Source of the DNA: Barthelona sp. PCE
Taxonomy: Eukaryota; Metamonada: BaSk clade
Assembly: GCA_040285745.1 (NCBI GenBank)
Contig: JAUFOR010000005.1
Location: 1 to 64,000 of the forward strand
Length of the DNA: 64,000 nt
Reading direction: 5' to 3'
Below the pieces are notes generated by a model. It made no database searches. It was not told the origin of the DNA and saw only the letters and a program-made list of their open reading frames with translations. How positions within the stretch are numbered: position 1 is the stretch's first letter; the number at the start of each line of letters is the position of its first letter. Shown one piece after another: positions 27,061 to 36,127 of the stretch. The translations under genes and the position numbers were made by a program.

Positions 27061-28358
27061 TTAAAGTTCTAAAAGTTCACCATCACTTTCAACCTCCTTG
27101 AGATATTGTGCCACTTCAGTATCAAGCTCATCCATGTTGATATCATCCAACTCAAGGTCATCATCACTGAGATCCGCAACTAAATCAGCCGCTTCACTAA
27201 GATTAATATCATCTATAGTCAGTTCTGATTCGCTCAATAAAGAATCAATTTCTTGCATGTTCTGTTCTGCCAAATCTGCACTGTAATCAATAATAAGGGT
27301 CTCAACAACCATCGTATATTGGTCTACTACCCATTCAGGGTGCTTTAGACCTCGTTCTTTCTGCATCTTCTCCTCTTCATCCTTGCGCATATCAATGAGT
27401 CTACGTTGAGCTACCGATAGTGAGGAGTACTCCTTCTCCTGTTCAACTAGTTCTTGTGGTTTACGGATACGTGGTATGTGATCAACAATAGCAACCATCG
27501 TTGATTCGTTAACACCTGGTATATCATGTTTACGGCATACGCAAGAGATCGCCTCGCTGAGCTTGCCAAAGCCAACACATTCTAGGATCACAATGAGCCG
27601 TTGGAAAGCCTTAACTAAACTCTTTGCTCTTTGAAGTTGACTTTTCAAGAAAATCTGACGATCCTTCTTGTGTTGTGGTGTAATGAGGAGCTCCTTCTTC
27701 AGGTGCTTGGCGAATTTCTCACTTTTAGAACCAAGGGAAATAATAGTACTATCTGTGTATCCACTTCCTAAATCAAACTCAAAGAAATCACGCATCGTAG
27801 CATCAATCTCTAATGCCTTCTTACGCTGTGGTGATCCCCATGGCTTTTTGTTGTTCCTCATACGAGGTTCAGGTCGACGGTACATACCAGTGGGAAGAGG
27901 ATTCTTAACACCACGAATATATGGTGATGATTGCGCTTTTAGTTTGTGTGTAAACTCCAACTTTTTGGCATCCGATATGGGTGAATGCTCCACAGCATTA
28001 TCTTTGTTCCTCATCTTTATCGTTTTCTTGAGTAATTTTGGAGAACTCATCAATGTGTTTAATTCTGGGTTTGTATATCCGCCAAATATCTTTAATTTCC
28101 TGACTTCCTCCTCTAGATTGGCAACCTCTAAAGCTAAATGTTTAGAGAATTCTTTTTCATTTACCAGCTAAATATTAGTGATCCCACGAAAAAATTCAAG
28201 TACTGATGTGTATGTCTACCCGTGTTAGACTTGTTGCAACCACATGTACGTAAATTAAAATAACATACATCCTTTTTCGTTTTTTTCAATTCTGCCTTTA
28301 ACAATAACAGCTCTTGGCGTTGCTGCTGAACGATGTCCTCAGTTAAATCGCGAGACAT
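27061..28358 (-). CDS. Two-exon gene, acidic-tailed protein of unknown function
   Basis: Exon 1 (28358-28269) encodes MSRDLTEDIVQQQRQELLLL...KKTKKD and exon 2 (28167-27061) continues LVNEKEFSKHLALEVANLEE. The frame is preserved exactly (phase 0) across the intron 28168-28268. The joined protein has 398 aa. It has an N-terminal coiled-coil helix, a basic Pro-rich middle (PLPTGMYRRPEPRMR), a helical region (residues 190-300) and a strongly acidic C-terminus rich in DDINL/DDLEL repeats. I recognise no family. Without the intron, exon 2 would begin at ATG 28050 and lose 69 residues, including the coiled coil that crosses the splice junction. Confidence 0.75.
28168..28268 (-). other. Spliceosomal intron, 101 nt
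   Basis: On the minus strand it starts GTATGT and ends with the 12-base signal ACTAATATTTAG, in which the branch-point motif abuts the acceptor AG. Removing it joins two ORFs in phase 0 and extends a coiled coil across the junction. Metamonads such as Trichomonas and Giardia have introns with exactly this compact 3' layout. Confidence 0.8.
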
Positions 28359-28617
28359 CAATACAATATGGTACAAAAGAGCGTGAAATGGTGAAGAAAA
28401 ATGAAACACATTCAAATCTTTGAAAGTATTCTAAACGTTATTTTACACACGTTAGTGGTATTTAAATTGATATTTAGATGGACTCCAAACCTAACTTTGC
28501 GGATAAAACGCTTCATCGTTGTTAACTTTAAAAATCTTGAAAATAAAATAAATTGTGGCTTTTACACTAGTGTATGGTCAAAATACCTATACCTAATCCA
28601 TTTATGAATATGCAATT

Positions 28618-31161
28618 CTATAAAAAGTTGTGACCATCCTCATACATCTTTTGATATCTTAACAGGTCATTTCTAGTAATTACACCGCGCAGTGTACCCT
28701 GTTCAACAACCAAAACCACGCGGCAACCCAACTGTGAAAATATTCGCAGAAGACGCGAAGCGGTTGTTAAGGGAACAATTTGAGGAGGACTACTATCTAC
28801 TATGGAACTGAAACTGATAAAGTTGAAGTCCATGTATTGTGCCGGTATGCGGCCGTTAACGAACCGTATAGAATGTGTATGTAAAGACTGATTAACAGAA
28901 TCAATTTTTTTCTCCAATGTAGATCTTTCGATCCATCCAATTACAATGTTTTCATCTGTCACCACCGGGAACCCCTTGACAGATGTCTGTGTAAGCAATG
29001 ATCTGATAGAGATAACAGTCTCACCGAATGCTTTCAAAGCGACGGTTCGTTTACCTTTAATAAATTCAGTAACCGGGAAATCTTCAGAGGCCAACTCGTT
29101 GGTTAGGTAAGGGACGTTGTTGATACGCATGTGGTGCTCATAGATCGAATCATGATCAAAGCGATCAGCGATCCACTTACTAACAAACGCACCAATAAGC
29201 AGAGCAGGAGCAAGATCTATAGAGTCGGTCATTTCTATAACAATGACGCAGATGGATACGGTCATCTTCGTAACTGAGCTTAAGAATGAGATTGCACCGA
29301 CTAAGGGAAAAAAGTATGCATCACTGGTTGTGTTGAAAAGTGTTGTTATGCGGCCGAAGAATGCACCCATTAGTAGACATGGAATGAACAAACCAGAGGG
29401 AATCCTGCTGCCGAATGTTATAGCAGTTGTTAAAAAGATTATTGCAAAAGCTATCAACAACATAATGACGTTTTCACTGGATCGATGCGTGTCACACAAC
29501 ATTAACAATACCGTGTCACTTGTTTCACCATCGCAGCCAGACAGCACGATATCAAGCATATGGTGCAACGTACCACGTGTTAATAAATACGGGTAAGCAA
29601 GGATACTGGTTAATAGCGAAATACACATGACTTCCAAAACAGGGAACTTTGAAATCTTATCTTTTCTGATGTATCTGGTCCAAAGAACATTGACTTTAAT
29701 GAACATGGCACCGGCTATACCCATTACAATACCAATAAACACGTAATAAAAGAGAGAATCAAAAGAAAATGCTGCTGTGAATTTGAGAGGAATGAGTGCA
29801 ATGGAGCGAGAATGAGTTGGGTTGATGATGTGGAACACAGTATCAGATACAATGCTTGCGAAAAAGCTGTAAAAAAGAACCTTATGTTGGAAATAAGTAG
29901 ATGCTTCTTCTATCATAAACAGAATGCCACCAATTGGTGCGCCATTGAATGCAACACACACCCCTGCCGCTGTTGCTGCACTAATAAACTCCCTTTTAAC
30001 GACTTCGTTCTTCACCCTAAACAAACGCATCACCACAGAAGAGGAGAGCGCACTCGATATAGAAACAGTCGGGCCCTCCTTACCTAGGGAAAGACCAGCG
30101 CTGACACAGAAGACAATACCAACTGTTTTAACAACTAACGACCACAGCCCTAAAAATCCTTTTAGTCGAAAGCCAGCAAGAACAGATTTTGTTTCGGGGA
30201 TACCTGATCCAGCAGCAAATGGAGCAAGGTCTCGTACTAGGGTTGCGGCTATCCATACAAATACCAGTGATGCAACAACATATATTATGTACTGCATAGT
30301 GTGAGGTGATAAAGGTAAACTCTGTACGATAGGACTATTTTCCCAATCAATCCATTCGTTGCAGGCAATCTTATCAGCACAGCAGAGATCCCGCTGTAGG
30401 AATACATTATATGTACAATACCCTTCTCGCCATGTGGCTAGAACACCAGCTCCAATGTCAATCATTGAAGCAACAATTGCAGTCAACGAGCCAAGGATGA
30501 ATAGAATCACCCAGGGGCGAAGGACACCCCACCAACCCTGTTTCTTCTCTTCGTTATATGTATGGTTGAAGTGAAAGTCTATACTCTCAAAGTCCATAAC
30601 ACTCTGGCTCCTACTAATACCCGATGCTACACTTGTTGTGTGCCTGACAGCCTTTGTGTTCGGTGATAGTAACTCCTGTGTTACGCTTGTTGTGTCAGAA
30701 TATCCAGTTGAAGATCCACCACCACCCAATGTAGAAGGTGAAAGTGCTGGAGTTGGACTTAAATTCTTGGGTCTTACAAGAATTTCACTCTGAGAACGGG
30801 TAAAGAACTTCTCTACTAATTCATCTTCTGCAATAGAATCAACTTCACTTTCACTTGTTAATGAGTGTAAATCAAGGAAAATATCATCAAAATTTTTGGT
30901 CCCACCAGTGTATATGTTCTTTATAATAAGCTCCTGCTCATCTACTTCCTCTGCAATTGTTGCATCTTTCAGAGCATTGGCAAATTTGGCAGTAGTTGAT
31001 TCTACGCTCGAATTTGAGGAAGCAGATGCAATAGAAAGCCTCCTGTCCTGTTCTTTATGCCTAGGAAGTAACGGTATATCATCATTAACATCATTGTAGA
31101 GAAGCGTCTCAAATATTGAGTGAGTTGAGGACGCGCTTATCGTTGATAGACGTCTTGACAT
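28618..31161 (-). CDS. CLC chloride channel or chloride/proton exchanger with CBS pair
   Basis: 847 aa from the first ATG in the frame (31161). A long Ser/Thr-rich N-terminus of about 190 residues precedes the membrane core. CLC signatures are all present: GSGIPETKS, GKEGPTVSIS (with the gating glutamate), FNGAPIGGILFMIEEAS and GSRIPSGLFIP. The C-terminal ~170 residues form two CBS domains (GFPVVTDENIVIGWI; RVVLVVEQGTLRGVITRNDLL). The layout matches eukaryotic intracellular CLCs (CLC-3 to 7 type) that acidify vesicles with the V-ATPase, but plasma-membrane localisation is equally possible. Divergent from the phospholipase-B-like gene. Confidence 0.93.
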   Translation of the reverse strand: MSRRLSTISASSTHSIFETLLYNDVNDDIPLLPRHKEQDRRLSIASASSNSSVESTTAKFANALKDATIAEEVDEQELIIKNIYTGGTKNFDDIFLDLHSLTSESEVDSIAEDELVEKFFTRSQSEILVRPKNLSPTPALSPSTLGGGGSSTGYSDTTSVTQELLSPNTKAVRHTTSVASGISRSQSVMDFESIDFHFNHTYNEEKKQGWWGVLRPWVILFILGSLTAIVASMIDIGAGVLATWREGYCTYNVFLQRDLCCADKIACNEWIDWENSPIVQSLPLSPHTMQYIIYVVASLVFVWIAATLVRDLAPFAAGSGIPETKSVLAGFRLKGFLGLWSLVVKTVGIVFCVSAGLSLGKEGPTVSISSALSSSVVMRLFRVKNEVVKREFISAATAAGVCVAFNGAPIGGILFMIEEASTYFQHKVLFYSFFASIVSDTVFHIINPTHSRSIALIPLKFTAAFSFDSLFYYVFIGIVMGIAGAMFIKVNVLWTRYIRKDKISKFPVLEVMCISLLTSILAYPYLLTRGTLHHMLDIVLSGCDGETSDTVLLMLCDTHRSSENVIMLLIAFAIIFLTTAITFGSRIPSGLFIPCLLMGAFFGRITTLFNTTSDAYFFPLVGAISFLSSVTKMTVSICVIVIEMTDSIDLAPALLIGAFVSKWIADRFDHDSIYEHHMRINNVPYLTNELASEDFPVTEFIKGKRTVALKAFGETVISIRSLLTQTSVKGFPVVTDENIVIGWIERSTLEKKIDSVNQSLHTHSIRFVNGRIPAQYMDFNFISFSSIVDSSPPQIVPLTTASRLLRIFSQLGCRVVLVVEQGTLRGVITRNDLLRYQKMYEDGHNFL

Positions 31162-31493
31162 GTAAAAAGTAGAAATACGGGCCCTGAAGTTCAAAAAATG
31201 AACGAAAAGAGATGAATATGTATATTCAATTATAGAATCTCAAATAAACGTCTGAAAACTCCTAACTTAGGGTTCAAAGTCGAATGTGGTACACAATAAT
31301 ATGTACCAATGTAACATAGAACTGTCTAGCTTTTGACAATTGTGCAGGGTAGGGAGCGAATATCATAAAATTACATTTACCAACTATTTAGCCATACAAA
31401 AAACGCAATTCGCTACGTAAACAAATCTGTAATACTGAATACACCGTTTTATTTAATATCTCCCTTTCTTTGGCTTTCTGCACTAGTTTATTA
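31162..31493. other. Divergent promoter region between CLC and phospholipase-B-like genes
   Basis: 332 bases with no ORF of note. TCATT, a candidate initiator, lies about 45 bases upstream of the CLC start. No other motif recognised. Confidence 0.4.
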
Positions 31494-33065
31494 ATGCAAA
31501 GGTCATTAACAATCTTTTCTGTACTGGCAATCTTTTGTATTGCCAACGCCCAGCTCTTTATTGCGGTCAAGGATAATGCTCGCATCGAAGTTCATGAAGT
31601 TCAGACTTTACCTCAAGATTATGTTGCTTATGCTGTTTACAAGAACGAGGTTAATGTCGATGGATTTGATAAATTGACTGTATTCTCAAATGGGGAATAT
31701 TCCAATGAAGATCAAATGTTTGCATACGGTATGCTCCATGGTTACAGTATGCACACACGTATCTTTGAGTATCGTAACAACTTCTTAGCGCATACATTCC
31801 CCAATGGTGTGTCAAAGTGCATCTACTCATATCTTCGTCAGCAGTTGGTCTATATGCGTGATCTATCAGTTGAAGGCGGTTGGTACAATCGTCAATTGGG
31901 CATGACAGTTGCCCAGTTTGATGGATACGTTGCTGGTTACCAACTTAGACATCCAACTGGTGAGAAATATCTCAGTCAGTATGATTTAATGCTTGTTGCT
32001 TCAGAAGGCGATATGTATGAAGTTCAACCGCATTGTGATGAAGATCTACCCAACTACACCAATTGCGATCAGAAATGTCTTGACTACCTCAGAGATCGAA
32101 GCAGTTGTACAGTTGGTATGCGAAAGATCAAGGGGGATTTTTTTGCTTTCCATAACACATGGAGCTACTATGCTTCCAATCTCCGTGTCAAGGTTGACCT
32201 CACCCTCGCTCTTTCCCCCGTCACATTCAAAACCAGATACACTTCTAAGCCTGGTTATCTTTTTTCTAAGGATGATTTCTATGTGATTGAGTCAAGCGGT
32301 CTTTTTGTGACCGAGACCACCAACAGCGTATTGGATAAGTCTGTTCTCAAAAATGTTTCACCTCATACAGTTCCAACATGGGCTCGTGTGATGATGGCAT
32401 CAAGAATGGCCACAACCGCTAAAGAATGGGCTGAAACATTCGCTAAACATTCCAGTGGTACATATGCTTCTGGATGGATCGTAGCTGACATGAAACTTAC
32501 TAAACAAGATCCTCTCCCATCTGAGTCGGTTTATCTTGCTGAAGACGCACCTGGTAAAGTATGCGTTGGCCCTATTGCCGATGCTATCGTCGAGCGCGGC
32601 AACCAATGGAGCAGCTATAATATCCCCTTCTTCCCCGAGTGTTATGAGTACATGGGGTATAAGGAGTTTAGCAAGACTCATCCAGATTATGTGTATGCCG
32701 ATGCTCCTCGTCGTAAGATTGCTGACCGTGAGCTCCCTAAAATCAACACCTACGACGAGTTCCGTGCATTTTCTCGTTACAACGAGTATAAGAGCGATCC
32801 AGTTTCTGGTGGAGATCCTTCTAAATCTATTTGCAGTCGATACGATCTTAGAGATGAACATGCAGCCGCTTTCGGATGTTTAGATGCTAAGGTCACTTCT
32901 GCTGACGATACTTTGAACGGTCAGGCTGATATAATTTGTGGTCCTACACATAGCACTGCAGATCTACCCCCTTTCCAATGGTCAACGTCTGCTTTTAAGG
33001 ATGAAGTCCATGATGGTTGTCCCGATGTATATGATTTCCCCTGGATTCGTATCTCAGAGGAATAA
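31494..33065 (+). CDS. Phospholipase-B-like (PLBD/LAMA family) secreted or lysosomal hydrolase
   Basis: 523 aa. The start is ATG 31494, which begins a clear signal peptide (MQRSLTIFSVLAIFCIANA). The family pattern is present throughout: GDFFAFHNTWSYYASNLR, WARVMMASRMATTAKEWAE, SGTYASGWIVAD, YNIPFFPECYEYMGY, ISARSDL-like ICSRYDLRDEH, DAKVTS, and a final GPTHSTADLPPFQWS and DVYDFPWI. Members are N-terminal-nucleophile enzymes that cleave themselves before a Cys; the likely nucleophile is Cys205 (SSC-TVG). Substrates are thought to be lipid or amide bonds. Length is normal for the family. Its 3' end faces the GT49 gene 57 bases away. Confidence 0.9.
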   Translation: MQRSLTIFSVLAIFCIANAQLFIAVKDNARIEVHEVQTLPQDYVAYAVYKNEVNVDGFDKLTVFSNGEYSNEDQMFAYGMLHGYSMHTRIFEYRNNFLAHTFPNGVSKCIYSYLRQQLVYMRDLSVEGGWYNRQLGMTVAQFDGYVAGYQLRHPTGEKYLSQYDLMLVASEGDMYEVQPHCDEDLPNYTNCDQKCLDYLRDRSSCTVGMRKIKGDFFAFHNTWSYYASNLRVKVDLTLALSPVTFKTRYTSKPGYLFSKDDFYVIESSGLFVTETTNSVLDKSVLKNVSPHTVPTWARVMMASRMATTAKEWAETFAKHSSGTYASGWIVADMKLTKQDPLPSESVYLAEDAPGKVCVGPIADAIVERGNQWSSYNIPFFPECYEYMGYKEFSKTHPDYVYADAPRRKIADRELPKINTYDEFRAFSRYNEYKSDPVSGGDPSKSICSRYDLRDEHAAAFGCLDAKVTSADDTLNGQADIICGPTHSTADLPPFQWSTSAFKDEVHDGCPDVYDFPWIRISEE

Positions 33066-33122
33066 TAAACGCTTAGCTAGTCTTTTTATTTTTTTTTGGC
33101 TTTACTAAAGCTAAAGTGACTA

Positions 33123-34895
33123 TCATATTTCTAAATCATCTGTTTGCTCAACCACTTTGAATGGTTGTGTTTGACGTAAACCTGTATCATAATATGGGAA
33201 TTCTTTGACACTTAAAGGTGATATTGTTTGCAAATAAAATTGAAAATCGAGCAAGAATCGGTGTTGCATCGGCTCAGGCATACTGAACCGTGGGAAAGCT
33301 CGTTTCTCTACTGTACTACTATGTTTCTTAACCAAAATCCAAAAATCTATCTGAACATAACTTTTGTAATCAAGGGCAGCCGCATTCCAAAACTGTTCAA
33401 CCTTATCGGCCACTCCAAACGGAAACCTCTCATCGAAGAGTACATAGTCCTCTCTACGTATAACATAATAGGGTTCACACCACATCTTCCAACTAACTGG
33501 ATATGAACTGTTCGTGAAAAAATAGTGCGTGTGGCGAAGACACGACTCATAAACCCTGTACGTCTGCCACTTAGCAAAATCTATACGCCTAGGCCGATGA
33601 GTGAACGCATCAACTAATTCATTTCTTGAAGTAGGATAAAAACCAAATCTGGGCTCGAGAACAGGAACAACCTGTAATGTTTTAGCAGGTGGAATCTTAA
33701 ACTTTGTTATATCAATAGGTCCCATGATGTAGTCCGCTTCAATGTACAACACACTCAATGCCTGGGTGAGGTTATAGCCCTCGTTTCTCAGCGCATTGAT
33801 TGGGAAGACGCCTCCCTTATGTATAGAAACAGAATACGATAGTGAAGAAATATTGGAAAAGATTTGAACCACAGCATCTACTGATTCACCTTGCTTTAGA
33901 TACACAGATACGCTCACAGGCAGGTCAGTCGACGCTCTGATATCGTTGATCTGTCCCAATCGTTCACTGGTCATTACTGTAAATAGTTCCAGTTTTGGCA
34001 CTTTTTCATACACTTCTTGTTTAACTAGTACAATATTTAGAGGATAACGGTAACCAGGTTCATTCATCCAGAACGCAAGGGACGGGTCCTCACCTACAAT
34101 TGCCTTCCACATGCTATGAGTATTCAATAAAAACTTCACATCAGTAAAGCCACGATTACCATAGCTGGGTAAAACATCAATTGACCGAACAGTTGCTTTG
34201 AAATTTGGCTTTAGGTTGCTAAACAGCGTCGGAAGATTACCTATAGCAACTAGAGCAGTTGAACCTCGACCAGCTGTCCACATACGATCGTTAGTCGAAA
34301 AATCTGTCGTGTAGCTTGTATTACCACCAATGATCTGATCAATGAGGCTACGGTTAACAGGCACCTCATTGGCAGACACCCTTGCCACAGACCATAGTTG
34401 AGGATCCATAAACGCACCTACTGTTGGTGAAGAAATTGCCACATAAGTAGGTTTCATGTATGTAATGTGTTGGCATCTGGTTGGTATCACGCTTCCAACA
34501 CGCGTGTTCTTTGTTACAATAAAGCGTTCTATGTTTGAAGAATTTGGAAAAAAATGTGCTGACGAGTTAAGATGTCGATTTTTGCTTTCTAATACGAAAA
34601 CTGGTGTCTCGTATGCTACTGATGCGAGTGAAAGGGCTGTGTGTTTGGTGATTTCATGATTAAAACAGTCGAAAATAACACACATTTGTACGTTACGAAC
34701 AAAGAAACGTGTTCGAAGACCAGCAAGATTGAAAAGAAGGATTGCCCCTATTAAAAAAAGGATGTTCGTTCTTAAAATTGGTATTTTTCGTTGTACATAG
34801 CGAAATTTTTGCATTCCATATGTTATGGTTGAGAAAAACGTGTCTAATGACCAGGAGATGCTTTCTCCTATTAACATAAGCATAACTTTACACAT
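33123..34895 (-). CDS. GT49 (LARGE/B4GAT1-type) glycosyltransferase, type II membrane protein
   Basis: 590 aa from the ATG at 34895, which is preceded by TCACA; the longer frame to 34988 starts with GTG. A membrane anchor near residues 38-60 (NILFLIGAILLFNLAGL) is followed by a lumenal region. The GT49 pattern is at the C-terminal half: FPINALRNEGYNLTQALSVLYIEADYI (acceptor site region and metal motif), then EPYYVIRREDYVLFDERFPFG and DKVEQFWNAAALDYKSYVQIDFWILV. The family's Asp-x-Asp metal motif reads Glu-Ala-Asp here. It would act in the Golgi or ER lumen on glycans; related enzymes transfer xylose, glucuronate or N-acetylglucosamine, and the sugar cannot be told from sequence. Confidence 0.75.
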   Translation of the reverse strand: MCKVMLMLIGESISWSLDTFFSTITYGMQKFRYVQRKIPILRTNILFLIGAILLFNLAGLRTRFFVRNVQMCVIFDCFNHEITKHTALSLASVAYETPVFVLESKNRHLNSSAHFFPNSSNIERFIVTKNTRVGSVIPTRCQHITYMKPTYVAISSPTVGAFMDPQLWSVARVSANEVPVNRSLIDQIIGGNTSYTTDFSTNDRMWTAGRGSTALVAIGNLPTLFSNLKPNFKATVRSIDVLPSYGNRGFTDVKFLLNTHSMWKAIVGEDPSLAFWMNEPGYRYPLNIVLVKQEVYEKVPKLELFTVMTSERLGQINDIRASTDLPVSVSVYLKQGESVDAVVQIFSNISSLSYSVSIHKGGVFPINALRNEGYNLTQALSVLYIEADYIMGPIDITKFKIPPAKTLQVVPVLEPRFGFYPTSRNELVDAFTHRPRRIDFAKWQTYRVYESCLRHTHYFFTNSSYPVSWKMWCEPYYVIRREDYVLFDERFPFGVADKVEQFWNAAALDYKSYVQIDFWILVKKHSSTVEKRAFPRFSMPEPMQHRFLLDFQFYLQTISPLSVKEFPYYDTGLRQTQPFKVVEQTDDLEI

Positions 34896-34901
34896 AAAGC
34901 A

Positions 34902-34906
34902 TGTGA
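34902..34906 (-). promoter_or_regulatory. Putative initiator (TCACA) of the GT49 gene
   Basis: TCACA on the minus strand six bases before the preferred ATG at 34895; fits TCA-Y-W and supports this start over the upstream GTG. Confidence 0.4.
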
Positions 34907-35184
34907 GTGTTGTTGAAAGAGATAGAAATTGGAAATAATGTTTTGTTCGAGTAGTAGATAAATTTATATTCTTTTTGAGTCTAAGCACTGTTGTCCAAAA
35001 GAGTTTGTTAATTTTTTTACGAGAGTTTGTTAATTTTTTTACGTGATTTTAAAAATAGAAATAGTACAATTTTGCAGGTTGACTGTGTACGAGTAAAAAT
35101 GGTTATGACTCAAATTTTTACACGGGCAGTGACGAGTCAAGGCTTTGTAAAGGTAAAACTTCAGTTTTTGTTTTTTTTCAGCAT

Positions 35185-35189
35185 TCACA
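35185..35189 (+). promoter_or_regulatory. Putative initiator (TCACA) of the YqeB-like gene
   Basis: TCACA immediately before GATG; fits TCA-Y-W and implies a 5' UTR of only a few bases. Confidence 0.45.
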
Positions 35190-35190
35190 G

Positions 35191-36012
35191 ATGGTTTTTT
35201 CTGATATCAAGGTTTACATTCGGGGAGCAGGTGAAATGGCATCTGCAATTGCCGTGAGACTTGCAAAAACTGGATTAAAAGTTCTTCTAAGTGAGGTTCA
35301 ATATCCACTTGCAGTTAGACGTGCAGTTTCCTTCTGTACTGCGGTTTACACCAGCGAACATTCCATAGAGGGTATAAAGGGAGTCTTATGTGGTGATTTA
35401 GATGAATTTAATACCATTTTCATTGCTAAGAAAACAGTTGGTGTATTAGTTGATCCTGATTTTTCTCAAGGGCGCATATTCGACCCCCACTTTGTGATTG
35501 ACGCGACATTGAGCAAGACAAACAGTGTTGGAACCACAATTGATATGGCTCCATGTGTAATTGCACTTGGACCAGGATATTGTGCCGGAAAGGATTGTAA
35601 TTTTGTGGTGGAGACAAACAGAGGACACAAACTAGGTTTGTTAATAACTGAAGGTTTTTCTGCTCCTAATACTGGCATCCCTGGTGTCATAAATGGTTAT
35701 TCTTCTGAGCGGGTTTTGAGAGCACCAGTTGCTGGATGCGTCACTATTGTGAAGGGTATTGGTGAAATTGTTGAAGTAGATGAAGTAGTAATGAAAGTAG
35801 ATGATTATGAAGTTAAATCAGTAATAGCAGGAGTAGTTCGTGGTGCTATTCGCAGCTCAACAGTTGTCAAAAAGAATGAAAAAATTGGTGACGTGGATCC
35901 TAGAGCTGATGCAGTCCATTTTTTTCATTTAATATCGGATAAAGCAAGAAATATTAGTGGAAGTGTTTTAGAAATTATATTTGGTCAAGTACATGATATG
36001 CCTACCCATTAA
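35191..36012 (+). CDS. YqeB/EF2563-family protein of bacterial type
   Basis: 273 aa. It opens with the family's Rossmann-like stretch IRGAGEMASAIAVRLAKTGL and SEVQYPLAVRRAVSFCTAVY, and contains VLVDPD, VIDATLSKTNSVGTTIDMAP, ALGPGYCAGKDCNFVVETNRGH, NTGIPGVINGYSSERVLRAP and GVVRGAIR in the expected order. In bacteria (for example Enterococcus and Clostridium) this family sits in operons for selenium-dependent molybdenum hydroxylases and is annotated as an accessory protein. I see no molybdenum hydroxylase, selenophosphate or other partner gene in this window. The full-length, intact ORF with a local-style initiator suggests an acquired and domesticated bacterial gene. The function here is unknown. 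Confidence 0.85.
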   Translation: MVFSDIKVYIRGAGEMASAIAVRLAKTGLKVLLSEVQYPLAVRRAVSFCTAVYTSEHSIEGIKGVLCGDLDEFNTIFIAKKTVGVLVDPDFSQGRIFDPHFVIDATLSKTNSVGTTIDMAPCVIALGPGYCAGKDCNFVVETNRGHKLGLLITEGFSAPNTGIPGVINGYSSERVLRAPVAGCVTIVKGIGEIVEVDEVVMKVDDYEVKSVIAGVVRGAIRSSTVVKKNEKIGDVDPRADAVHFFHLISDKARNISGSVLEIIFGQVHDMPTH

Positions 36013-36127
36013 TTGCATCATTAGGTTTATTGAATGTTGTTGCGGTTTAATTTTATCAAATCATTGAACTTTTCACCGAATTGAACTAAATCTATGTTTA
36101 CTATGGGATAGAAGGATAATATAACTA

